Below, in pieces: positions 24,404 through 31,770 of a DNA stretch of 64,000 bases. Source of the stretch: Acidimangrovimonas pyrenivorans (GTDB taxonomy: Bacteria; Pseudomonadota; Alphaproteobacteria; Rhodobacterales; Rhodobacteraceae). The translations under genes and the position numbers were made by a program. The notes below the pieces were generated by a model. It had not been told where the DNA came from. It saw only the letters and a program-made list of their open reading frames with translations, and did no database searches. Position 1 is the first letter of the stretch; each line of letters begins with the position of its first letter. The DNA is taken from assembly GCF_042643245.1 (NCBI RefSeq), contig NZ_JBHRSK010000017.1:180844-244843 (forward strand), given 5' to 3'.

Positions 24404-25864
24404 ATGAAAATTCATTCTGTCGCGGCGGGGCTCGGCCTTGCCGTGCTGGCAACGGTGCCGGCTTTTGCGGGCACCGCCACCGAGGCCGAAAGCCGGCACA
24501 TCGAAGCGGCGCTGCAGACCTATCTGGGCAAGGCGCCGGGCACCGTCTCGGTGACGCCCGACGGCGACAGCTACCACCTGCATCTCGATCTGTCGCGGGC
24601 GCTCGCCACCCTGCCGGAGCCTGTCAGCGTCACCATCGCGCCCATCGATGTTGAACTGGCCGACCAGGGGAATGGGCTGTGGGGCGTCGATATGCCGGCG
24701 CAGCCGATAGACATCAAGCTGTCGCTCAAGGGCCGCCTGGCGCAGGAAATGCACATTGCCAGCGCGACCCAGACCGGGGTGTTCGATGCCAACCTGATGG
24801 CGATGACCCATGCCGTGGCCGACATGAAGAAGCTCTCCGGCGTGCAGCGGACGTTCCTGGACGGCAAGGAAAGCACCAAGACCGCCCATCAGGTCGCGGA
24901 GTTGCATGCTGAAACCGTGGTCACGCAAGGGGCCAGCGGACTCGACATCAGGTTCACCGAGACCGGCCACGATTTCCGTGAACAGGTTGCAAGCGGGCCC
25001 GCCACCGGCCCCGATGCCGCCTCCGGCCAGGGGGCAGAGCCGCTTGACATAACAGCCGACAGGTTCTCGGAGACCGTTGTCGGCACCGGTATGCGACAGG
25101 CCGAGATCTCTGCGCTGGTTCGCTGGCTCGTCGCGCACCCGTCGAAAGCCGAGATCAAGGCGGGGCGGGCGGAACTGCTGACCAAGGTCTCCGCCCTCCT
25201 GCCGGTTTTCGACCACTTGCAGCTGTCGGTCGGCTTGGACGATTTCACCACGAAAACGCCGCAAGGGCCGGTCAGCCTCGACAAGGTCGGGGTGAAGGTC
25301 GGCATGAACGGGATCGTGCCCGACGGCCGGCTGAGCGCGGCAGTGACCGCCGAGGGGCTGCATCCGCCCGAAGGCCTGTTGCCGGATTGGGCCTCCTCGC
25401 TGCTGCCGAAGACGCTGCGCGTCGACGCTACGGTGACGGGTTACAACCTCGAAAAGCTGGCGAAGCTGGCGATCGACGCGGCGAAGGCGGACGCCAAGGA
25501 CCCCGGCGACGCTGCCTTCACCAAGGCGATCTTTCCGTCCGGCACGCTGACGCTCTCGACCAAGTCGAGCGGCGTGACGGGCGCGGGCTACTCGCTGGCG
25601 ATGGCCGGCGACATGCAGGTCGGCCTGGCCAACGCGGCGCCGACGATTACCGGCCTGATCAACGCCACGGGCTATGCCAACGTGCTCGACAAGCTCAACG
25701 CCGCGCCGGATGCGGTCAAACGGCAGATCGTGCCGGCGATGATGATGGCCCGCGGGCTGGCCAGGCCCGATGCCGATGGCGGCCTGGAATGGAAGCTGGA
25801 AACCTCGTCCGCGGGGCATCTGCTGATCAACGGGCAGGACATGGGGGCATTGAACGCCAAATGA
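24404..25864 (+). CDS. Exported protein of unknown function (DUF2125/DUF945-like)
   Basis: 486 residues. A clear Sec signal peptide (MKIHSVAAGLGLAVLATVPAFAGT, cleavage about residue 22) precedes a long beta-rich periplasmic region with alternating amphipathic strands. Overall size and pattern resemble DUF2125/DUF945 periplasmic proteins of alphaproteobacteria. No catalytic motif is visible. GGAGG precedes the ATG. The last bases overlap the next gene as ATGA, so it is translationally coupled to the acetyltransferase. A role in the envelope is likely. Confidence 0.75.
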   Translation: MKIHSVAAGLGLAVLATVPAFAGTATEAESRHIEAALQTYLGKAPGTVSVTPDGDSYHLHLDLSRALATLPEPVSVTIAPIDVELADQGNGLWGVDMPAQPIDIKLSLKGRLAQEMHIASATQTGVFDANLMAMTHAVADMKKLSGVQRTFLDGKESTKTAHQVAELHAETVVTQGASGLDIRFTETGHDFREQVASGPATGPDAASGQGAEPLDITADRFSETVVGTGMRQAEISALVRWLVAHPSKAEIKAGRAELLTKVSALLPVFDHLQLSVGLDDFTTKTPQGPVSLDKVGVKVGMNGIVPDGRLSAAVTAEGLHPPEGLLPDWASSLLPKTLRVDATVTGYNLEKLAKLAIDAAKADAKDPGDAAFTKAIFPSGTLTLSTKSSGVTGAGYSLAMAGDMQVGLANAAPTITGLINATGYANVLDKLNAAPDAVKRQIVPAMMMARGLARPDADGGLEWKLETSSAGHLLINGQDMGALNAK

Positions 25865-26334
25865 CCGAGACCGAGCTGATGATTGTCCCCGACGATCCGC
25901 TGTCGCCCGAGGTGGGTGTGCTGCTCGACCGCCACCTGCAGTTGATGCGCGACACCTCGCCGCCCGAGAGCGTTCACGCGCTGGAACCGGCCGAACTGGC
26001 CGGGCCGGGCATCCGCTTCTTCACCCTGCGCGAGGGCGCCCGGCTGCTGGGCATGGGGGCGCTCAAGGAGCACGCCGGCGGGCTGGCCGAGATCAAGTCG
26101 ATGCATATCGCCGCCGAGGCGCGCGGCCGCGGTCTGGCGCGGCGGCTGCTCGACCACCTCGTCGCCACGGCGCGGGCCGACGGCATGGTGCGGATCAGCC
26201 TGGAAACCGGCGCCGAGCCCGAATTCGCCCCGGCCCGCGCGCTCTACGCCGCCGCCGGTTTCGAGACCTGCCCGCCCTTCGCCGATTACCGCGAGGATCC
26301 CAACAGCGTCTTCATGACCCTGAAACTGGATTGA
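25861..26334 (+). CDS. GNAT-family N-acetyltransferase
   Basis: 157 residues, a single GNAT domain. The acetyl-CoA pyrophosphate loop is EARGRGLARRLLDHL (about residues 79-93), preceded by the beta4 strand AEIKSMHIAAEA and followed by LETGAEPEFAPARALYAAAGFE, typical of the YsnE/PhnO-like group. The target (protein, amine or drug) cannot be told. The start overlaps the stop of the preceding exported protein. Confidence 0.88.
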   Translation: MTETELMIVPDDPLSPEVGVLLDRHLQLMRDTSPPESVHALEPAELAGPGIRFFTLREGARLLGMGALKEHAGGLAEIKSMHIAAEARGRGLARRLLDHLVATARADGMVRISLETGAEPEFAPARALYAAAGFETCPPFADYREDPNSVFMTLKLD

Positions 26335-26408
26335 CCGGGGCGCCCTGCGGGGCGCGCGCGGAGGTTTTGCTTGAACCAGGCCGGCCGCTCGCGCAAATAG
26401 AGGCCAGC

Positions 26409-26485
26409 GGTCCCATAGCTCAACTGGATAGAGCAGCTGACTTCTAATCAGCAGGTTCGGGGTTCGAGTCCTCGTGGGATCGCCA
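26409..26485 (+). tRNA. tRNA-Arg (anticodon TCT)
   Basis: A 77-nt cloverleaf including an encoded 3' CCA. The acceptor stem is GGTCCCA / TGGGATC with a G-T pair at position 2-71, the D-arm AGCTCAACTGGATAGAGCA, the anticodon loop CTTCTAA with anticodon TCT, and the T-arm GGTTCGAGTCC. It reads AGA codons, which are rare at this GC content. The region to its right has an accessory character, and tRNA 3' ends are common integration sites. Confidence 0.95.
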
Positions 26486-26487
26486 GT

Positions 26488-26709
26488 AACACTCTGAAAT
26501 AGCTCGCAGAAATGCTCTTCAAGGAAACTGGCCCGTCCGACGTCAGAAGGCGTCCGTGTCGACCAATCCGCGAAGCAGTCGGCATCGCCCTGGCGGCAAT
26601 AGTCGCACAGGCGGTTATGCGGGCCCTCTGAGGCGAAGATCTTCCGGCAGCACAGGCAGGCGTGATCGGTACTGGCGGCACGGCGGCGGCGCTTCTCGAT
26701 CCCGATCAT
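26488..26709 (-). pseudogene. Possible remnant of a small zinc-ribbon protein
   Basis: Starting at the ATG at 26709, the minus strand encodes a basic peptide with a Cys cluster C-x-C-C-x13-C-x2-C (ACLCCRKIF..NRLCDYCR) resembling small zinc-ribbon proteins. There is no stop before the tRNA gene, and the frame continues through the tRNA and beyond. Either the original 3' end has been lost or the frame is fortuitous. The rest of 26486-26912 holds nothing else recognisable. Confidence 0.35.
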
Positions 26710-26912
26710 GGCGGCAACGGCGGTGCGCGACCGGGGTCCGCTTGCGCCCATCGCTGCAGTCGCCTTTGCCGACAATGGTCTCCTCGCCTCGAGATCAGGG
26801 ATGCAGGCGTCACGGCCCCCTGGGCGATTTTCCCGCTTCATGTACGCCTTATGGGTTATTGTCAGCCCGCCACCTGTCTGCAGACTGGAAGAAATGGGCG
26901 CGGAGGGTGGCG

Positions 26913-28463
26913 GTGCAGCATCCGGAATCGACTGAGGGCATCAGGACGGCGCCAAGGGTGACGGTGATCCTGGCGGCGCGTCGCGTCGATTGCCCAGCCA
27001 GCCGCCGCCTGCTGAACGCGTTGGTCGGTGACCCGCGGTTTGTGTTGCAGCAGGTCTTCACCGGCCCTGAAAGCGCGGATCTGTCCGGTGCGCCCGGCTG
27101 GGCGCTGCGGCTCGAACGGCGGGCGGTCGCGGTGCCGGACCGCGCCGGCCCCCCGGAGTGGAAAGCGGGCCGGCCCGACCCGGTCCCGCTTCCCGCCGAC
27201 GCCGCTGAGCTGGCGCCCTGCGATGTCGTCCTCGACCTCAGCGGCGCCTCGCCCGAGGGCCTTGCCGACCGTGCCACCACGGGGCTGTGGCGCCTGTCGG
27301 TCGACGACCCGGCCGATGGCGCGGCGAGCGGCGCGGTCCTGCGCGGGGAAACGCTGCTGCCCTGCGCCCTCGTCCGGCTGCCCGCCGCCGGGGCCGAGCC
27401 GCGCCTGGTGGCGAGGGCCGCGTTTCAGCCCAAGCTGCTGCTGGGGCGCAGCCTCGATTTCGCCCGCGAAAAGTCGATGCAGATGATCCTGCGCGAACTC
27501 GCCCGCCTGGCACTGACCGGGGCCCCGGCCGATCTCGGCCTCGCGGAGCGGCCGCCACGACCGCCCGGCGGCGGCAGCCTGCCCGGCTATGCCGCGCGCA
27601 TCCTCGGCGAAGCCTCGGGGCGCGCGGCGCGCAAGCTGCGCCATCGTCTCGGCGGCGCCCCGCGTCCGTTTTCGCTGCGGCTGGGGCCGGGCCAGATCGA
27701 GGATTTCGATCCCGCCCGCACGGTCGAGGCTCCCAACCGCAACCGGCACTATCGCGCCGATCCCTTCCTGTTCGAACACGATCAGGCGCTCTACTGCTTT
27801 TTCGAATCCTATTCCTATCGCGACGGGCTGGGCCATATCGCCGTCGGCCGGATCGAGGACGACGGGCTGACCGAGATCGGCCCCGCGCTGACGCGCCCCT
27901 ACCACCTGTCCTTTCCCTTCATCTTTCGCCATGCCGGCGAGATCTTCATGATGCCCGAGACGCATCAGGCCGGCCGGATCGAAATCTGGCGGTGCACCGA
28001 TTTTCCGACCGGCTGGACCCTGCATGCGACCACCCTGGACGGCGTCGGAGCGGCGGATCCCGTCTTGCTGCAGCACGGCGCCGACTGGTGGCTGTTCGCC
28101 AACCTGTGCAACGACAGCATCGGTGACCTGTCGAGCGAGCTGCACTTGTTCCGCATCGACGGACCCGATCTGACATGGATCGAACCTCATCCGCTCAACC
28201 CCGTGGTCATCGGCTCGGAGGTCGCCCGCGGCGGCGGACGGGTGGTCGAGATCGGCGGCCGACTCCTGCGGCCCTCGCAGGACAACAGCGGCCGGAGCTA
28301 TGGGCGCGGCCTGAACCTGATGGAGATCGTCGCGCTGAGCCCGACCAGCTACGAGGAGCGCCGTATTCGCCATCTCTCGGCCGATTTCCTCCCCGGTCTC
28401 ATCGGCTGCCATCACCTCGACGCTGCCGCCGGGCGGGTGGTGATCGATGTGTGCCGGCGCTGA
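26913..28463 (+). CDS. Two-domain glycan-related protein with GIPC-transferase/GH43-like beta-propeller
   Basis: About 516 residues. The N-terminal part (about 1-240) resembles a formyltransferase-like domain sometimes found ahead of sugar-transferase modules. The C-terminal part (about 260-516) looks like a five-bladed beta-propeller with repeated D-P-F-L..F-x-E and W-x-L-F-A motifs (NRHYRADPFLFEHDQALYCFFESY; PVLLQHGADWWLFAN), as in glucosamine inositolphosphorylceramide transferase-like and GH43-type proteins. It probably acts in cell-surface polysaccharide or glycolipid assembly. The start is uncertain: GTG at 26913 has GGAGGG five bases ahead; GTG 26907 is an alternative. Upstream in-frame sequence is not convincing protein. 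Confidence 0.7.
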   Translation: MQHPESTEGIRTAPRVTVILAARRVDCPASRRLLNALVGDPRFVLQQVFTGPESADLSGAPGWALRLERRAVAVPDRAGPPEWKAGRPDPVPLPADAAELAPCDVVLDLSGASPEGLADRATTGLWRLSVDDPADGAASGAVLRGETLLPCALVRLPAAGAEPRLVARAAFQPKLLLGRSLDFAREKSMQMILRELARLALTGAPADLGLAERPPRPPGGGSLPGYAARILGEASGRAARKLRHRLGGAPRPFSLRLGPGQIEDFDPARTVEAPNRNRHYRADPFLFEHDQALYCFFESYSYRDGLGHIAVGRIEDDGLTEIGPALTRPYHLSFPFIFRHAGEIFMMPETHQAGRIEIWRCTDFPTGWTLHATTLDGVGAADPVLLQHGADWWLFANLCNDSIGDLSSELHLFRIDGPDLTWIEPHPLNPVVIGSEVARGGGRVVEIGGRLLRPSQDNSGRSYGRGLNLMEIVALSPTSYEERRIRHLSADFLPGLIGCHHLDAAAGRVVIDVCRR

Positions 28464-28592
28464 CCGTGGAGATGCGGCAAAACCCTTGGACCCGGTCGGC
28501 ACTATCCTCTAGCCTGCGGTCACGCTTCGCCTCTTCTCCGGCCCGGGCCGCTGCGGCCGGGCCTTCCATGATCCTTGCTCCTGCCGCTTCCC

Positions 28593-29669
28593 GTGCCTGA
28601 ACCCTTCGAAACCCTCCCGGCCGACGCCCTCAGCCCGGACCTCGTCGCGCGGTGGCACGCGCTGCAGGCGCAGTCGCCTGCCCTGGCCAATCCGTTCTTT
28701 TCGCCCGGTTTCACCCAGGCGGTCGGACGCCATCGGCCCGATCTGCGCGTCGCGGTGCTGCGCGACGGCAATACCGTCACCGGCCTGTTTCCCTTTCACC
28801 GCAAGCCCGGCGGCTGCGGCGCCCCGGTCGGCGGGCAGATCTCCGACTATCAGGGCGTGATCGCCGCGCCGGACAGCCTGCCCGACGCCGGCGACCTGCT
28901 GGTGGCCGCGGGCCTCGGGGCCTATGACTTCAACCACGCGCTGGCCGAACAGGCCCCCTTCGCCGCCGGCGCCTTTTGGCACTCGGCCTCGCCCCGCGCC
29001 GACCTGTCCGACGGGATCGAGGCCTGGCGCGGCGAGGTCAGGGCCCGGTCGAGCGCGTTGAAGACCCTCGAACGCAAGCGCCGCAAGCTCACGCGCGAGC
29101 TTGGCGAGTTGCGCTTCCTGGCCCACGATCCCTCGGCCGCCGCGTGGCAGAGTTTCCTCGACTGGAAGGCGCGGTCGCTCGGCAAGCAAGGCGTGCGCGG
29201 CTTTCTGGCCGAACCCTGGCTGGCCGGGCTGATCGACGATCTGCGCGCCACGCAGGAGCCGGAGTTCGGCGGCTACCTGTCGACGCTCTATGCCGGCGAC
29301 CGGCTGGTCGCGGTGCATTTCGGGCTGCGCTCGGCGCGGGTCTGGCACTGGTGGTTCCCGACCTATGACGAGGAACTGGGCAGCTACTCGCCGGGTCTGA
29401 TCCTGATGCTGCTCTGCATCGAGGAGGCGGCGGCAACCGGCATGATCGAGCTCGATTTCGGCCGCGGCACCCAGCGTTACAAACGTGAATTCTCGAACCG
29501 CAGCCGGCCGCTCTGCGAAGGCTCGCTCGAGCGCTGGACGCGGCCCTGCGGCACGTTGCGGGGGCTGCGGAAATTCGGCCAGGGCGCCGCCAATCGCCTG
29601 CTGCCCCGGAAGGGCGCCGATTTCACCCGCCGCGCCGGGACCAAGCTGCTGCGCGCCGGGCTGATCTGA
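28593..29669 (+). CDS. CelD/BcsL-like GNAT acetyltransferase
   Basis: 358 residues from the GTG at 28593; a TTG at 28575 would add six. It is a double-GNAT Acetyltransf_6 protein with the family hallmarks VAVLRDGNTVTGLFPFHR in the first half and LVAVHFGLRSARVWHWWFPTYDEELGSYSPG...ELDFGRGTQRYKREFSN in the second. Relatives occur in cellulose and exopolysaccharide clusters and may acetylate polysaccharides. It lies 130 bases after the propeller protein, in the same direction, and the two probably act on the same surface glycan. No strong ribosome site was found. Confidence 0.78.
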   Translation: MPEPFETLPADALSPDLVARWHALQAQSPALANPFFSPGFTQAVGRHRPDLRVAVLRDGNTVTGLFPFHRKPGGCGAPVGGQISDYQGVIAAPDSLPDAGDLLVAAGLGAYDFNHALAEQAPFAAGAFWHSASPRADLSDGIEAWRGEVRARSSALKTLERKRRKLTRELGELRFLAHDPSAAAWQSFLDWKARSLGKQGVRGFLAEPWLAGLIDDLRATQEPEFGGYLSTLYAGDRLVAVHFGLRSARVWHWWFPTYDEELGSYSPGLILMLLCIEEAAATGMIELDFGRGTQRYKREFSNRSRPLCEGSLERWTRPCGTLRGLRKFGQGAANRLLPRKGADFTRRAGTKLLRAGLI

Positions 29670-29699
29670 GCCTGCCGCCCCCATTTCGCCGGCAGGCTC
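29668..29699 (+). terminator. Hairpin at the stop codon of the CelD-like gene
   Basis: A 10-bp stem GAGCCTGCCG / CGGCAGGCTC with a 12-base loop overlaps the TGA stop. No T-run follows, so it may be a weak terminator or an RNA-stability element. Confidence 0.5.
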
Positions 29700-30243
29700 C
29701 TTGGGCATAGTCAACCGCCGCACCAGCGCCGCGTCGCCATGGCGCTGCGCGTCGCCGGCCAGGGCCCGGATATCGGGCAGGCTGAACGGGGGGCAGCGCG
29801 GCGATCTGCTGCGCCCTTTCGCTCCACCCCGTCTCCTTGCCGCGCGACCCGGAGCCCGCATGGCCCTCCGGCACCGCAGGTCGCATCGGTGCGAGCGTCC
29901 TCAGCTCGCCCGTAACCGCTCGGCTGGCTGGGCTGTCGCTGCGTGTCGGGGCAGTCCGCTGGCCCCCGGCGCGAGCGGAGCGGCAGCTGCACCTCCCTGA
30001 AGACGGGGGGCCGCCATCGCCGTATAACGCTACAACGGGCCCGGCCGGGCTCGGCGAGAGTTTGCAGGGGCTGGAGAAAAGCTTTGAAATTCAAGGATGG
30101 AAGGCTATGCATTGTTGTGCCGCAAGCACCTGAAATCGCGCGATTGACGCAGAGCTCGTGGGATCGTCGCCGCTGCACGGGCCGGGGCCAAGGCCGGGAG
30201 GCCGCGGGGCTGATGTGATCCAGCGAATGCCGGGACTGAACGA
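29700..30243. other. 544-bp stretch without a supported gene
   Basis: Several overlapping frames exist on both strands, but none has a ribosome site, a recognisable family or natural amino-acid composition. Composition becomes slightly AT-richer from 30070 onward, so the promoter of the gene at 30244 may be there. It may contain decayed coding sequence. Confidence 0.4.
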
Positions 30244-31326
30244 ATGACTTCCGAAAAATTCCTGCTGTGTCGTCCGCGAGGTGGATTGAACGATGCGCTG
30301 GTTCAGCTCGAGGCGTGCCGGGCTTATGCCGCGAAACACCGGCGCCGTCTTGTCGTCGACATGAGCCGGGGCGGGCTCAAGGACGACTTCCACCGCTATT
30401 TCAAGCCCCTGCCGCATTTCGGTCCGGAGCTGCTGCCATGGTCGAAGGACGTCGCCGCGGCGCTCGACCGGCTCCAGTATGTCGTCCCTCCCGAGGTGGC
30501 GGGGCGGTTGGCGAGCTATCGGACAAGTTTCGTTGACAACAGGTTCCGGCTCGATGGCGGCGATCTTCCGGTCCTGTTCGACTTCTCGCGCGACCACCGG
30601 GAGGACCTGCTGGTCTACGAGCAGGGCGGCGGCGGCGTGGCGGCGCTCAACCTGTTGCGCCATCTTGCCTTCAGCGAAGAGGTGGCGTCGGAAATCCTTC
30701 GAAGGCTCGAGAGGCTCGGGGCGGATTATGACGCGGTGCACGTTCGGCACAGCGACTACCAGACGGATTACCGCAGGTTCCTGAGACGGATCGCGCCGGC
30801 GTTGCGGGGGCGGCGCGTGCTGCTTTGCACCGACAGCCGGGCGGTGCAGGCCGAGGCGCCGGAACTGCTGCGGGGCTGTGCCCGGATCATGACGCTTTTC
30901 GATGTCCCCGAGACGGGCGGGCAATCGCTGCATTCCCTCGCGCGGGACAATGCATTCGACGCGAATCTGGACACCCTCACCGATCTGCTTGCGCTGGCCA
31001 GCGCGCGCCGGCTCTATTTCACGACCGTCACCAAGGGGGTGCTGTCGGGCTTCTCGATCCTGGCGGAAGGTCTGCGGCAGCAGCCGCAGCTGGTCCGCGG
31101 CCTGTTGCGTGACGGCCGTGCGGAGCTGCTGGCGGACTACGAGGCCCGGCACCGGCAGGACCGGCGGGCGCAGCTCTCTTTCGAGGCGCGGCTCGGGCGT
31201 CTTGCCGTGTCTCTTGGCCAGTTGGCGTGGAACAGCAAGGCCAAGCGCCAATCCAGGCGGCTGCGCAGGGACTTCATGAACTTCGAGGCGGCAGATCCCA
31301 TCCCGGCGCTCGGGTCGGGGGCATGA
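30244..31326 (+). CDS. NodZ/fucosyltransferase-like protein (GT23/GT11-type)
   Basis: 360 residues. The N-terminus CRPRGGLNDALVQLEACRAYAAKHRRRLVVDMS matches the start of NodZ-like and O-fucosyltransferase-fold proteins. HVRHSDY (around residue 166) corresponds to the HxRxxD GDP-binding motif of that GT-B superfamily, followed by LLCTDS. It is probably a cytoplasmic transferase using GDP-fucose or a similar donor for a surface polysaccharide, which fits the two preceding glycan genes. The C-terminal 60 residues are basic and may be disordered. The substrate is unknown. Confidence 0.7.
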   Translation: MTSEKFLLCRPRGGLNDALVQLEACRAYAAKHRRRLVVDMSRGGLKDDFHRYFKPLPHFGPELLPWSKDVAAALDRLQYVVPPEVAGRLASYRTSFVDNRFRLDGGDLPVLFDFSRDHREDLLVYEQGGGGVAALNLLRHLAFSEEVASEILRRLERLGADYDAVHVRHSDYQTDYRRFLRRIAPALRGRRVLLCTDSRAVQAEAPELLRGCARIMTLFDVPETGGQSLHSLARDNAFDANLDTLTDLLALASARRLYFTTVTKGVLSGFSILAEGLRQQPQLVRGLLRDGRAELLADYEARHRQDRRAQLSFEARLGRLAVSLGQLAWNSKAKRQSRRLRRDFMNFEAADPIPALGSGA

Positions 31327-31419
31327 GCGCGCGGCCTGCCTGAAGGATCGCAGGCGGGGCCAGCCGGCAACCTGCCGCGACGGGAGAGGCCACCCGGAGG
31401 CCGCCCCCTAGGCCGCTCC

Positions 31420-31728
31420 CTAGGCCGCGAGGTAGCTTTCGATGCAGGCTTGCGGGATGCCGAAATAGCGCGCGATCTCCGTCTCGGTCACGTCGAGGTC
31501 GAGAAAGGCGGCCAGGACGGCCTTCGGGTCCGGCGCCATCCGCTCCTCGATCAGGGCGCGGCAGGGGCAGGGGGCATGGTCGGCTTCCGGCGGGCAGGGA
31601 AGCGCGGGCTGAAAAGAACGGGGGGACAAAATCATCGGGCCGGGCTCGCTTGGGCGGGTTTCCAGGTCTCGCCGAAATCTGCCGGCGAATTGCGGCCTTT
31701 CAATGGCAGGTTGTGCGGCGACCGGCAT
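31420..31728 (-). CDS. Small hypothetical protein with HTH-like C-terminus
   Basis: 102 residues from 31728, or 71 from the ATG at 31635. The last 35 residues (ending near EIARYFGIPQACIESYLAA) look like a genuine short helix-turn-helix, and a Cys-rich APCPCR stretch lies just before it. No good ribosome site was seen for either start. It may be a small alphaproteobacterial regulator; the rest of 31327-31770 holds no other gene. Confidence 0.45.
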   Translation of the reverse strand: MPVAAQPAIERPQFAGRFRRDLETRPSEPGPMILSPRSFQPALPCPPEADHAPCPCRALIEERMAPDPKAVLAAFLDLDVTETEIARYFGIPQACIESYLAA

Positions 31729-31770
31729 TGATGCAGGTCAAGGCGCCGGGCCGGACGCGTGGGGCGCGGC

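Noticed and set aside
26448..26681. Short frames across the tRNA that end in sequences like PRGLEPRTC or TRTRTPNLLIRS
   Set aside because: These are translations of the tRNA-Arg gene itself, a frequent annotation artefact.
29700..30200. Minus-strand frame in 29711-30178 as a hypothetical gene
   Set aside because: No ribosome site, biased composition and no similarity to a known family; it overlaps other equally open frames.
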